Made by a program: the position numbers and the translations under genes. Below are positions 25,412 to 34,772 of a DNA stretch of 64,000 nucleotides, piece after piece (position 1 is the first letter of the stretch; each line of letters begins with the position of its first letter). This DNA comes from Paenibacillus sp. KS-LC4. Lineage in GTDB: Bacteria > Bacillota > Bacilli > Paenibacillales > Paenibacillaceae. The notes beneath the pieces were generated by a model, which had not been told where the DNA came from, searched no databases, and saw only the letters and a program-made list of their open reading frames with translations. The stretch is taken from contig NZ_CP145905.1 of assembly GCF_036894955.1 (NCBI RefSeq), positions 4,482,501 to 4,546,500 of the forward strand, in the 5' to 3' direction.

Positions 25412-27175
25412 TTACTGCCCACTCGTCCCATTGTCATCACTTGGCGACAAGCGAATATGAAACGTTCGGTCATATGGCGTTAGCACATTGACGACAAGCG
25501 TCTGGCAATCTGACGGGAATGCCGCGCCACGAATCGATTTAGCCCAATGCTCATGGGCAGCGCCGTCCATTTCAATCCAATCATCGCCAGCCGTATATTT
25601 AACAGTACCCGCTTTCCAAAATTGCGTGCCTGTTTCCGCAGGAGCCAATTCGCCGCCAGCTAATTGCCCTTCCTTACCGAAGATGAAGGAGATTTGGGTT
25701 AAAAGTACATCCGGCTTGTCACATTGAACTCGAATATGCCAGCCGTCTGGTGATTCAATGAGCTCAATGCGTACATCATGCTTCTGAAGATGCGTTACTT
25801 CACGCAATTGATGCGGCAGCAAATACCATGGGCTGACAGCGCTGCTCGCTATTTCAGGCAAACGATCCGTCGGAATCGGCCCATAATAGCCCTTTGATTC
25901 CGTCCCCGTCAGAATGAAGCCCGATTCAAGCTGCTCCATATCGTTCATTTTGATAAACCCTGGCTCGAACGAGCTGCTAACCTGCACACCAAGCAGCCGC
26001 GCCGCTCCATGCCGAAGGGCAAAAAACGAATTCGTCTCCGTCATAACCGTTACACTCGTTTGACCCTCTCGCTGCCGGGCAACAGGTGCGCCGAATTCGG
26101 GATGCAGACGGCTGTGATAGATTTTTCCATCATGACCAGCAGACGCCATCTGATTTAAATAATATGGACGATTAAATTTTCCATTGATGACAACGCGATA
26201 ATGATCGGGTAGACTGCCGCTTTCCACACCAGACTCTTTCAGCTCCGGATGAAGCAAATACCCTAGAAATACATTGTTCGAGATCGCTCCCGGATGGTTA
26301 AGCGCCTCGATTCCAAGCTCAGCCAACGCAGCAAATAGAGCATTCTGATCACGATGCGCCATAAGACTTGCTACGAGTGCATAGCTGGACATGTCAAACA
26401 ATTGTCCAAAATCCTGGCGTCCGGAATAATCCGTTACGACCTCTCCATCCGGGTGAATGAGATAAGCCATCATCCGCAAATTGCGGCGAACCGGCTCCAG
26501 AAGCTCGGGTCTTCCAAGCAGCTCAGCAGCGTGGAACAGCATGACGTCGCTCACGCCGTTATAAATACCATTGCTGCGCTCCGTCCATTCTCCATCCTCC
26601 GTGCAATCCATACCCTCAGCCAGCCATTGATCGGCGCGAGCTATCAGCTCCGCATGGCCAGTCAAGCGATGCAGAAATGCAAGTGCCGCTGTCAAAACCC
26701 AACGATGGTTCGGTGTATGACAGCCGCCTGTCAGCAATGCTGGCGCAGAACGCTCCAGAAATTTTCTAATGTCCGCCCTAGCCTGTTCCAGCTCTGTCCA
26801 TTCATGCTTCATCAGCAATTCAAGCAGCTGAGCAAGTCCAACAACGGCAAAAGCAGTATCTGGCGGCGAATGCATATTGGTCCAGCCGGGCGATATCGTT
26901 CCATCCTCGTGCTGTTCGCGCACAATAAATGCCGCAGCCAATTCCAAACGGCGCAGCAGTTGTTCGTCATGATAATAGTTGGAGCGTTCATCCACTAATG
27001 AGCACGCCCACATCGCCATAATCGTTGGCGTTCCCATGTGGGTCGGCCAAGCAACTCCATTATCCGGTTCGGCTATACCACCATAGAAGCGGCTGCCGAT
27101 ATCCATTATTTGATTGTCGATTCCTTGCTTGACCCAGCCATCGTTGACGGCAACCAGCTTCGCATGCATGTTCAT
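25412..27175 (-). CDS. Alpha/alpha-toroid glycan-active enzyme, unassigned
   Basis: A protein of about 586 residues that I cannot place in one family. The first about 300 residues read as a helical-toroid (six-hairpin) catalytic domain (AFIVREQHEDGTISPGW, GGCHTPNHRWVLTAALAFLHRLTG, SNGIYNGVSDVMLFHAAELL); the rest looks beta-rich, as in polysaccharide lyases and unsaturated glucuronyl hydrolases. There is no signal peptide. His/Asn in HTPNHR and Tyr in GIYNG are candidate active-site residues (inference). ATG 27169 is better spaced from AGGA than ATG 27175. It is the last gene of the sugar locus and overlaps (ATGA) an open stretch after the amber codon of the isomerase gene. Confidence 0.75.
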   Translation of the reverse strand: MNMHAKLVAVNDGWVKQGIDNQIMDIGSRFYGGIAEPDNGVAWPTHMGTPTIMAMWACSLVDERSNYYHDEQLLRRLELAAAFIVREQHEDGTISPGWTNMHSPPDTAFAVVGLAQLLELLMKHEWTELEQARADIRKFLERSAPALLTGGCHTPNHRWVLTAALAFLHRLTGHAELIARADQWLAEGMDCTEDGEWTERSNGIYNGVSDVMLFHAAELLGRPELLEPVRRNLRMMAYLIHPDGEVVTDYSGRQDFGQLFDMSSYALVASLMAHRDQNALFAALAELGIEALNHPGAISNNVFLGYLLHPELKESGVESGSLPDHYRVVINGKFNRPYYLNQMASAGHDGKIYHSRLHPEFGAPVARQREGQTSVTVMTETNSFFALRHGAARLLGVQVSSSFEPGFIKMNDMEQLESGFILTGTESKGYYGPIPTDRLPEIASSAVSPWYLLPHQLREVTHLQKHDVRIELIESPDGWHIRVQCDKPDVLLTQISFIFGKEGQLAGGELAPAETGTQFWKAGTVKYTAGDDWIEMDGAAHEHWAKSIRGAAFPSDCQTLVVNVLTPYDRTFHIRLSPSDDNGTSGQ

Positions 27176-27372
27176 CTTCCTTCCTCTTCATCCTTTAATC
27201 CACTAAGCGCAAGCCTTATAGCAGCCAGCTCCGCCTCAATCCGCACAGGTATTTCTTCGTACAGCTTTTCCCAAGGAACGAACAACGGTTCACGCTCCGC
27301 AAGCTCGTAAGGAACGAGCTCAAACGATGGCGTGAACCGATGATACGCCTGCTGATAAAAATATTCATCGTC
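27172..27372 (-). other. 66-codon open stretch after in-frame amber codon
   Basis: Directly after the TAG of the isomerase gene (27373-27375) the same frame stays open for 66 codons and ends in a TGA that overlaps the next gene's ATG (ATGA). The encoded stretch runs from DDEYFYQQAYHRF to ALSGLKDEEEGR and has protein-like composition. It has no ATG; the only plausible internal start is a TTG about nine bases after GGAG. It may be the lost C-terminus of the isomerase gene, a readthrough extension, or a separate small gene. The stop-start overlap argues it was translated until recently or still is. Confidence 0.55.
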
Positions 27373-28317
27373 CTAGATTTCAGACAGCTTGGCGAGCAGC
27401 AGCTCGTGGCTCTGTTCGATTTCCTCTGGTGTACATGCGGCTTTTAGCTCATACACCTTCACAGGAGCCGCCTCGATAATAGGAAGGAAGCGGTCGAAAT
27501 AATGCATGTCCCCACTGTGTACATATGGACACCAGTGATCCGACAGCCCTACCGTCTCATGAATATGAATACCGACCACATTGTCCTTTATAGCTTCCAT
27601 ATCCCGTGCATTATCGTACAAGCCCATACGCTCCATCATCATGCCGTGGCCAAAATCGTACCACAAGCCGACTGGGGCGCCCTTCAGCCGATCAAATACC
27701 GTTTTCGCCTCGCGCAGTGTCGGCATCTGATAACAGCGTGAACGCGTCTCAATTCCAATGGATACGTCCCAGCCCTTGGCTGCGATGATTTCGCAAATTT
27801 CTTCCAGACTGTCGCCAATTCGCTGCACATAGTGCCCCGACAAGGACTCTCTGCGCTCCAGCATCTCGTTCCACAGCTTTACGTATGCAGGGGAATCCGG
27901 TCCATGGTCATGGTAAATTTTTTTGAGCTCATTATCAATGTTATAATCGAACGGTACTTCGCCCGGGTGGACGACAACAGCCTTCGCCCCATAACGATTC
28001 GCATATTCCGCCGAACCGATCAGCAGCTCAATGGCACGCTTTCGCTTCTCTTCATCCTCAAAGCCGAGCAGCACCGAATCGGTACCGTAATCAGGGTCTG
28101 GATCATGCGGAAACGTATTGTGGACACTCGATACTCCGATTTCTCCCCCTTCAATCATTGGCTCTATCGTGGTCAGCAGCTCTTGTGTAACGTTATAGTT
28201 CAGCTCCACGTAGCGAAAGCCGAGTTCCCGAATTTCATTGATCATGCTGCTGCCGACATCATGACGTTTAATATTCCAGCATGTCGAGAACGAAAATTGT
28301 CCTTTATCCTTTCCCAT
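27373..28317 (-). CDS. Sugar isomerase/epimerase-type TIM-barrel protein
   Basis: A 314-residue protein of the xylose-isomerase-like TIM-barrel (AP endonuclease 2) superfamily. Barrel-end metal ligands are plausible in VVVHPGEVPFD, SIGIETRSR, WYDFGHG and GIHIHE. Members isomerise or epimerise free sugars or inositols; specificity cannot be read. It sits between the permease operon and the toroid enzyme, so it probably processes the imported product. The frame ends in TAG but continues open for 66 codons, so the protein may be truncated. Confidence 0.85.
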   Translation of the reverse strand: MGKDKGQFSFSTCWNIKRHDVGSSMINEIRELGFRYVELNYNVTQELLTTIEPMIEGGEIGVSSVHNTFPHDPDPDYGTDSVLLGFEDEEKRKRAIELLIGSAEYANRYGAKAVVVHPGEVPFDYNIDNELKKIYHDHGPDSPAYVKLWNEMLERRESLSGHYVQRIGDSLEEICEIIAAKGWDVSIGIETRSRCYQMPTLREAKTVFDRLKGAPVGLWYDFGHGMMMERMGLYDNARDMEAIKDNVVGIHIHETVGLSDHWCPYVHSGDMHYFDRFLPIIEAAPVKVYELKAACTPEEIEQSHELLLAKLSEI

Positions 28318-28343
28318 AAGCTCCTCCTGAAATAGAGACTCGT

Positions 28344-29219
28344 TTAACCTTTGACCGCCCCGAGCATAACGCCGCTAACAAAATACCGCTGCAGCCACGG
28401 GTAGACAATCATAATCGGCACGGTTGCGAAAATAACGCTCGCCGCCTTCAAGCTTTCCGGCTGCAGCTTCGCCTGTCCAGTTGCGCCCTCCATTACGAGC
28501 AGCTCGCTGACCATGTTGTTTTGAACGAGCTGATAAAGCTTTAATTGCAGCGGATACATCTCCGGGCTCGTAATATACATAAGCGTATCTGTAAAGCCGT
28601 TCCAGCGACCTACCCCATAAAACAAGCTTAGTGTAGCAATAACAGGCAGCGAGAGAGGCACGATAATGCTAACCAAAGTGCGCAGATACGTGCTTCCGTC
28701 AATCTCTGCCGACTCCTCTAGCGAATCGGGAATGTTTTGAAAGAAAGTAATCAAAATGATCATATAAAATGGGCTAATGAGACCTGGCAGCATAAGCGCC
28801 CACATGGAGTCTAGCAAGCCTAAATTACGAACGAGCATATACTCCGGAATAAGCCCACCGCTGAAAAACATTGTAATGATAATAATGAACATGACTAGCT
28901 TGCGTCCCTTTAATTTCGTTTTGGCAAGCGGATAGGCCGCCGCAATTGTCATGACCATACACATAATTGTAAATAATACCGTCAGTATAATGGTGAAACC
29001 GAGTGAACGAATCATCGACTGATCTGAAAATACCTTGCTGTAGGCATCCCAGTTCATTTCGACAGGAAAAAGGCTGACCTCGCCAGACATGATGGAACGC
29101 GTTGAGCTTAATGAAATGGAAATTATGTGAAGAAACGGAGCCAAGCATAGCAGCACGAATATTAAAATAGCGATTGTATTGACAATATCAAAGGATCGGC
29201 TGGCTTGTTGATCTCTCAT
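28344..29219 (-). CDS. Sugar ABC transporter permease, YtcP-like
   Basis: A 291-residue permease with six membrane segments and EAA loop EESAEIDGSTYLRTLVSIIVPL. The YtcP/LplC-type pattern (FSGGLIPEYMLVRNLGLLDS) marks it as the second permease of large-oligosaccharide importers common in Paenibacillus. ATG 29219 has AGGAG nine bases upstream. It ends FVSGVMLGAVKG, typical of the subfamily. Confidence 0.92.
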   Translation of the reverse strand: MRDQQASRSFDIVNTIAILIFVLLCLAPFLHIISISLSSTRSIMSGEVSLFPVEMNWDAYSKVFSDQSMIRSLGFTIILTVLFTIMCMVMTIAAAYPLAKTKLKGRKLVMFIIIITMFFSGGLIPEYMLVRNLGLLDSMWALMLPGLISPFYMIILITFFQNIPDSLEESAEIDGSTYLRTLVSIIVPLSLPVIATLSLFYGVGRWNGFTDTLMYITSPEMYPLQLKLYQLVQNNMVSELLVMEGATGQAKLQPESLKAASVIFATVPIMIVYPWLQRYFVSGVMLGAVKG

Positions 29220-29275
29220 GTCATATCGCTCCTTTCTAATCTGAATCAAAATAAAAGTTTATACATTTTTATATT

Positions 29276-30178
29276 TTAAATGATGCTTTGGTCTGCCAGT
29301 TTTTTCGATAAGTAGTTGGCGCCTAATACAAACACAAGCCCGACAACTGCCTGAAACAAGCCGACGACCGTAGCAAGCGTATATTGTCCAGATTCAATGC
29401 CGATACGGTATACGAAGGTGCTGAGCACATCCGAATAATCCCGTACAGCGGTATTACCAATAATATAAGGACGTTCGAATCCGATGGCGATCATATTGCC
29501 CACGTTAATAATAAGGAGGGTAACAATGGTCGGCTTTAGGGATGGCAGCGTAATGCTCCAAATTTTTCTCAGTCTGCCCGCTCCGTCAACGTCAGCCGCC
29601 TCGAACAGCTCCCTATTGATACCTGTAAGAGCTGCCAAATAAATGATCGTACCCCAGCCGGCACTTTGCCATACGCCGACGATCAAATACGTAATTAACC
29701 AATCGTTTTTGTCCGTTAGAAAAGGAATGGCTTCAAATCCTAGCGAAGTAATGAAATTGTTTACCATACCGGATTGAGTACCAAAAACCTGGTAGACGAT
29801 CCCGCCGATAATAACCCACGAAATAAAATGCGGAATGTACAAAATCGTTTGTGAAATCTTTTTGAACCAAGCCGTTTTGAGCTCATACAGCATAATTGCG
29901 ATAAACAACGGTGCTGGGAAAGATACAAGCAGGTCCAAGAAATTAAGCATGAGCGTATTGCGCAGCGTCTTGTAAAAGTCCGCCATCGCGAATACTTCCT
30001 TGAAAGCATCAAGCCCTATCCACTCAGAACCATTAATACCTTGGAAAAAGTTGAAATCCTTAAATGCGATAATGATGCCATACATCGGCCCGTATTTGAA
30101 AATTAAGAAATAAGCAACCGGTAAAATAAGCAGCATATATAATTGCCAGTATCTGCGTAAATACACGCTCATGTTCAA
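29276..30178 (-). CDS. Sugar ABC transporter permease, LplB-like
   Basis: A 300-residue permease of the LplB type: KYGPMYGIIIAFKDF near the N-terminus, EAA loop FEAADVDGAGRLRKIWSITLPSLKP. It pairs with the YtcP-like subunit downstream. GGAG is nine bases before TTG 30178 and fifteen before ATG 30172, so a TTG start is likely. It follows the binding-protein gene after a stable hairpin. Confidence 0.92.
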   Translation of the reverse strand: MNMSVYLRRYWQLYMLLILPVAYFLIFKYGPMYGIIIAFKDFNFFQGINGSEWIGLDAFKEVFAMADFYKTLRNTLMLNFLDLLVSFPAPLFIAIMLYELKTAWFKKISQTILYIPHFISWVIIGGIVYQVFGTQSGMVNNFITSLGFEAIPFLTDKNDWLITYLIVGVWQSAGWGTIIYLAALTGINRELFEAADVDGAGRLRKIWSITLPSLKPTIVTLLIINVGNMIAIGFERPYIIGNTAVRDYSDVLSTFVYRIGIESGQYTLATVVGLFQAVVGLVFVLGANYLSKKLADQSII

Positions 30179-30211
30179 TATTATCCACTCCTATCTGCTA
30201 ACGATTAAGCT

Positions 30212-30251
30212 CGGGGACAGGACTTAGATTATCCATCGTCCATTGTCCCCG
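30212..30251 (-). terminator. Intercistronic stem-loop after binding-protein gene
   Basis: CGGGGACA (30212-30219) pairs perfectly with TGTCCCCG (30244-30251), with no T-run. Such stems after binding-protein genes usually protect the upstream message and lower permease expression. Confidence 0.6.
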
Positions 30252-30275
30252 AACTGCTTATTGCAGGCGTTCTAT

Positions 30276-31883
30276 TTATTTCATAGCCTCATAAGCTTTT
30301 GTGCGTTCATCCAAAATCGCTTGACCGCCTGCTGCCATGTAGTCCTTCATAATCGATTCAAATGTGCTCTCGAATTGATCCGGCTTCACCATCGTTGTTT
30401 TTACGACAATTTCATTGAACTTGTCACGCAGCGCCGCACCATATTTGGCTTGGGCTTCAATTGGATGGTCGAACAAGACAGGCTTAATGGTATCCGTTCT
30501 GGAAATCGTCAGTGCTTTGCGAGTTTCTTCTTGGAATTTCTCAGGCATCCCTTGAACATAGGCTTCAACGTTGCGCTCTGTATCGCCCAGTTGCTTTCCG
30601 TTGGAGATAATGGCCATGTCACCGCCGTTGTATACGCGGTTTTTCACATCTGTAGGAGCATCTTCATTCAATACCGGGATACCATCCTTCAGTGTATAAT
30701 TTTCGCCTGCTACGCCGTTTTGAATGGTAAGCAGATTATCTCCTGAGGCCATCCAATCCAAGTACTTGACTGCTTCTACCGCGTTTTTGCTGCTCTTCGG
30801 AATCATGAGATACATACCAACTGGCGCATATTCCGGCTTCGGATGCTTGCCCTCAGAATTGGTGTACACATCAACGGAGGACAGCTTCGCGTCTGGAATG
30901 TTCGTTTGCAGCGTCGAGTATAAGCCATCTGGGTAGAATGGGTTCATATCATCTTCGCTGAAGAAACCAACCAAGCCCTTAGACGCATCCTCGTTCAATT
31001 TCTTCTTGTCTTCATCAAGGCTAAAGTCTTTGCTCATTAGTCCTTCGTTATAAAGCTTGTTCATGAATTTCAAACCGTCTTTGAAGCCCGGAAGCAGGAT
31101 CGGAAAGTCATTTGATCCGAGCTGCTGGATTTGCGTGTAGCGCTGTTCGTCAGTGACAGGTTGAATGAAGGACCATAGGAGCGGCTCATATTGAGCAGAT
31201 GCTAATGCCATACCGAGCGGAATAACTTTGCCGCCTGTTTGACCCGGATCTTTTTCTTTAAACGCTTTCAAAGTCGTGTAAAGCTCATCTGTCGTTTGCG
31301 GTACAGGCAGGCCTAGCTTGTCAAGCCAGTCTTGACGAATAAAAGAGGAATATTTCCCCAAATGCGAACGTTTCGCTGGCAATGCAAATTGCTGGCCTTT
31401 ATAGTTTCCGTAAGCCAATGTTTCATCGCCCAGGAATTTTTTGAGGTTAGGACCATACTGATCAAGCAGCTCGCCAAGGTCAGTCAAACCGCCTTGCTGA
31501 GCGTAACGGTAAAAAGTACCCGAATCATATGTGAATACAATGTCTGGAACATCGCTTCCGCTCGCCATAAGAACGTTAAGCTTCTGAATTTCCTCCGAAC
31601 GTGGAATCGGAACAAACTGAACATCAATGTTATTTGGCGTGCCGAAATTGTCCTGTACGTATTTTGTTAAATAGTTATTTGTAATCGTCAAACCGGATGG
31701 CGTATTGCCCCGATCGAATACTTCCACCTTAAGTGTAGCTTTCTTGCCGGTAGTCGCTTCGCCCCCTGCTGCTTCGCTGCCCTTTTCATTGTTACTTCCA
31801 CATGCACCAAGCAGCATCGTACCTGCAAGCGTTAGTGCTAGTAAAACGCTGACTTTCTTTTTCCCCTTTAGAACTTTCATCAT
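30276..31883 (-). CDS. Large sugar-binding lipoprotein (LplA/LipO-like)
   Basis: A 535-residue extracellular binding protein with a lipoprotein signal (lipobox LLGACG near residue 28), matching the large binding proteins that work with LplB/YtcP permeases. Segments NVLMASGSDVPDIVFTYDS and NEDASKGLVGFFSEDDMNPF are typical. ATG 31883 has GAGGGG nine bases upstream; an in-frame TTG three codons earlier is closer than usual. First gene of the transporter operon; a cre-like palindrome lies upstream. The substrate is unknown; the companion enzymes suggest a uronate-containing or branched oligosaccharide (inference). Confidence 0.92.
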   Translation of the reverse strand: MMKVLKGKKKVSVLLALTLAGTMLLGACGSNNEKGSEAAGGEATTGKKATLKVEVFDRGNTPSGLTITNNYLTKYVQDNFGTPNNIDVQFVPIPRSEEIQKLNVLMASGSDVPDIVFTYDSGTFYRYAQQGGLTDLGELLDQYGPNLKKFLGDETLAYGNYKGQQFALPAKRSHLGKYSSFIRQDWLDKLGLPVPQTTDELYTTLKAFKEKDPGQTGGKVIPLGMALASAQYEPLLWSFIQPVTDEQRYTQIQQLGSNDFPILLPGFKDGLKFMNKLYNEGLMSKDFSLDEDKKKLNEDASKGLVGFFSEDDMNPFYPDGLYSTLQTNIPDAKLSSVDVYTNSEGKHPKPEYAPVGMYLMIPKSSKNAVEAVKYLDWMASGDNLLTIQNGVAGENYTLKDGIPVLNEDAPTDVKNRVYNGGDMAIISNGKQLGDTERNVEAYVQGMPEKFQEETRKALTISRTDTIKPVLFDHPIEAQAKYGAALRDKFNEIVVKTTMVKPDQFESTFESIMKDYMAAGGQAILDERTKAYEAMK

Positions 31884-31958
31884 TTGATTCAACCCCTCTT
31901 TCTTTTCGATTATTTTGCTCCCTTCACTCGATTATTAAACGAGAGTATAAAGCGTATT

Positions 31959-31972
31959 TGAACACGCTTTCA
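31959..31972 (-). promoter_or_regulatory. cre-like site in palindrome
   Basis: On the minus strand TGAAAGCGTGTTCA fits the CcpA consensus at 13 of 14 positions. The wider AAAGCGT (31949) / ACGCTTT (31964) inverted repeat encloses it, upstream of the binding-protein gene. The rest of 31893-32205 shows no gene. Confidence 0.5.
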
Positions 31973-32205
31973 TTCGTCGCTTGCAAACCGTGATTAGGAA
32001 GTGGCCTCAGTATGACACGCTATTTGGTATGCTTGCAATAAACCAGTTTCGGAGCGGCAAACCGTTATGCCGAACCCTTGCGCTGCATGGCTTTTGAGGA
32101 TTAGAATAGATCATTTTCCCGACATAAACCGATTTCCATAAACACCGAAAAAGCCCGTCATAAAGCCATTTCCGAGGATAAACTCTTTTCGTGACAAACA
32201 AAAAG

Positions 32206-32250
32206 AAGCAGCCGCTCGAACATACTATCCTGTTCGAGCGGCTGCCTCTA
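32206..32250 (-). terminator. Strong terminator after AraC sensor gene
   Basis: Long stem GGCAGCCGCTCGAACAGG with its near-perfect complement CATACT-looped arm GTTCGAGCGGCTGC, followed by TTCTTTTTG on the minus strand. It separates the regulator from the transporter operon. Confidence 0.85.
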
Positions 32251-32325
32251 AAAAAGCTCATCCATTCGTATTTAGATGTAATTGATAAGGTAATTGATAA
32301 GCTGAACGACTATTTCTTTGCCGCA

Positions 32326-34560
32326 TTAGTTCAGAGCTGAAGGACGCATTTTAAGCTTGCGAAATTCGCCTGGCGTTACACCAGTTACTCGTTTGAACAC
32401 TCGGCCGAAGGTAATGGAGTTCGCATAGCCAACCTGAAGTGCAATGCCTTGAATCGTCTCATCGGTATTCACCAGCAAGCGTTCGGCTTGCTGCATGCGA
32501 AGCTGAACAAGAAAATCAACAAACTTCATATCGTACTCCAGCTTGAACAAATAGCTTGCGTATTTGCCCGATATTTGAAAACGGTCGCTCAAATGATTGA
32601 GGGACAGGTCGGGATCAGCGAAGTTTTCCTGAATGTAGGCCTTCATATCCGTTATCATCGTTTTGTAGCTTTTCGTCTCACTCATGGCTACATAAGCATC
32701 GTAGAGATCAGTCAAATATTCTAGCAATAGCTCCTTCATTTCCAGCAAGGTCGAAGCTGTCTTCAGCTTGGCAAGCAGCGCAGCAGTGCGTTCTCCTTCC
32801 AAACATTCATTGAGTGCTTCTGATAAATCCTTCAGCTCACGGCTCAGCATTTGCATGAAGAGCTGCATAAGCGAATGAGTATCTTCATCTTTAATGGCTT
32901 CCGTACCGAGTCGTTTAAATAATTGCTCTAAAGTATTGCGCCAGCTTTCATTCGTCGCTCTAAATTCCTGCAAACAATCGGTACACATTTGGATGTAATT
33001 AAACGTACCGTGCTGTCTTTCCTTTGGAATATCGCCACTAAACGTAATGGCATCCTTTCCAATGCAAAGCTGATATTCCATACCGTTAAGGGCATCGCGA
33101 TAGGATTGTCCAATTCGGCTCCATTCGTTTGCGATTGAACCAATCCCAATCGACAAATTAAACCGCAAATGCTCCCCAACCCATTGCCGCGCAACCACAG
33201 CAGAAGCCTGAAGCTGATCCAGCATCCGGGAATCGTCATTCGAAACCGCGAACACAAAGGTGATGAGATTTGGCGCCAGCCATTCTCCCCATCCCTGCAA
33301 GCCTTCGTTGTGTGCAAGCTCCTGCATGACATTGCCGAGCGCAAATTTTAGAACATTTTGCTCATTAAGCGTGTTTTCAGACTGAAATTCATCGTAACGG
33401 TTCAGCTTTACAACCATAACGGCATACCGTCCAGCGACCGGCAGCAAAGCCAGCTTTTGCAGGCGCTCTTTCGTTTGCCCATTTTGCTCCCCGCTTATCA
33501 GCTCGTTAAAAAGCTGCCTGCGCTGAAGCAGCATGCTTTCACGCTGATTCTTTTCGTGATCCAGCGACTGAACGATTAGATTTTCTAGCGCACGGTCAAT
33601 CATCGTCAAATCGTCTGCCAGAACCGCTCCTCCGTCACCGCTCCGCAGTTGCAACGCCTGTATTCGATTCATCATTAAGCGAATCGGCTTATAATTGCGG
33701 CGCGTCACCCAAATAATATAAACAATTGCAGCTACAAAAGTCAGAACCGCCATAATCACCCACGCATAGGAAACGACCGATACCCAACCAAGCAAATGGC
33801 CGTCCTGGATACCACTTTCGAAAGTCCAGCCAAGTGAGTCTGAGGTAACTGTCGTTAGAACACTGCCTTCTTCTGATTCTCCAAAGCTATTGTTTATAGG
33901 ATACACAGGCTTATTTTCTCCATCGGTAATTCGCATAAATGAAACCTGATGGCTTGTCATACTGTTTATCAATTGCTCAACTACGTACAAATCAATATTA
34001 ATAACTAATATGCCTTCTTTGCCGAATGGGAAAGGCGTCCTCTTATGCATCGTAATGACCCTGACGGGCTTTAGTATGTCGAATTCCCGATACTCTCGGC
34101 TCGCCGACCATCCTTGATAATCCAGATTTTTTTTCGCCTGCTTAATAAAATCACGATCTCCAAAATCCGGGAGAAAAGTCTGTCCGCTCGACGTAAGCAC
34201 CAAACCATCGGATTCCCTATAAAGATAGGCTGAATCAATAAAGTCGTTTTCCTCCACCAGCGAACGCAAACTATGAACGACGCCATATGTGTCGCTCGTT
34301 TCGGAAGATCCGTTTAAAAACGCAGCGTAGCTTTTATTTTTGGAGGCCTCGTTCATTGTATTAAACTCTGCTCCACGTATAGCACGCTCGACGCTTTCCA
34401 CCACATAGCCGGTGGTGATGTTGTCTGCCTTTGCCGTTTCAGACCGTGATATCTCGTTAAGTGCAATGAACGATAAAAAAATAATCATTGACACAGTAAG
34501 TACAAGAATCGGAAAATAAGATACAAGCAACCGGAAGTACCAGTTGTTTAGCTTAAGCAT
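32326..34560 (-). CDS. Membrane-anchored AraC-type transcription regulator
   Basis: A 744-residue regulator: membrane helix (about 12-34), extracytoplasmic sensor of about 225 residues (Cache-like, with FIDSAYLYRESDGLVLTSSG), second helix (about 262-286), a cytoplasmic linker, and a C-terminal AraC double helix-turn-helix (about 645-740, with LNHLSDRFQISGKYASYLFK and GYANSITFGRVFKRVTGVTPG). In Paenibacillus such one-component sensors stand next to LplB/YtcP transporters and activate them. It has its own promoter region with a cre-like site. Confidence 0.92.
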   Translation of the reverse strand: MLKLNNWYFRLLVSYFPILVLTVSMIIFLSFIALNEISRSETAKADNITTGYVVESVERAIRGAEFNTMNEASKNKSYAAFLNGSSETSDTYGVVHSLRSLVEENDFIDSAYLYRESDGLVLTSSGQTFLPDFGDRDFIKQAKKNLDYQGWSASREYREFDILKPVRVITMHKRTPFPFGKEGILVINIDLYVVEQLINSMTSHQVSFMRITDGENKPVYPINNSFGESEEGSVLTTVTSDSLGWTFESGIQDGHLLGWVSVVSYAWVIMAVLTFVAAIVYIIWVTRRNYKPIRLMMNRIQALQLRSGDGGAVLADDLTMIDRALENLIVQSLDHEKNQRESMLLQRRQLFNELISGEQNGQTKERLQKLALLPVAGRYAVMVVKLNRYDEFQSENTLNEQNVLKFALGNVMQELAHNEGLQGWGEWLAPNLITFVFAVSNDDSRMLDQLQASAVVARQWVGEHLRFNLSIGIGSIANEWSRIGQSYRDALNGMEYQLCIGKDAITFSGDIPKERQHGTFNYIQMCTDCLQEFRATNESWRNTLEQLFKRLGTEAIKDEDTHSLMQLFMQMLSRELKDLSEALNECLEGERTAALLAKLKTASTLLEMKELLLEYLTDLYDAYVAMSETKSYKTMITDMKAYIQENFADPDLSLNHLSDRFQISGKYASYLFKLEYDMKFVDFLVQLRMQQAERLLVNTDETIQGIALQVGYANSITFGRVFKRVTGVTPGEFRKLKMRPSALN

Positions 34561-34589
34561 GTTAAACCCCCTACAATAGCATTGATTTT

Positions 34590-34603
34590 TGTAAGCGTTA
34601 CCA
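34590..34603. promoter_or_regulatory. cre-like site
   Basis: TGTAAGCGTTACCA fits the CcpA consensus at 13 of 14 positions, 30 bp before the AraC sensor start. Confidence 0.5.
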
Positions 34604-34712
34604 TTTCGTCAAAACCGAAACAAGTTAAGCGGTATACTTTGTTAATCTATTGTAGCACAGCCCCTCTAAAATCGAAACACTTCATGACAGCCAAAATAGT
34701 GGTTACTAAAAA

Positions 34713-34743
34713 GAAAAAAGCACAGGCTAGCCACCAGTGCTTT
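34713..34743 (-). terminator. Terminator after DUF4180 gene
   Basis: On the minus strand AAAGCACTGG pairs with CCTGTGCTTT (one mismatch) around a TGGCTAG loop, followed by TTTC. Confidence 0.85.
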
Positions 34744-34772
34744 AAGTAAGCGAGACAACACAAACCGAAAAA

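Noticed and set aside
27373-27375. Selenocysteine at the in-frame stop
   Set aside because: The codon is TAG, not TGA, and no selenocysteine insertion hairpin is apparent after it.
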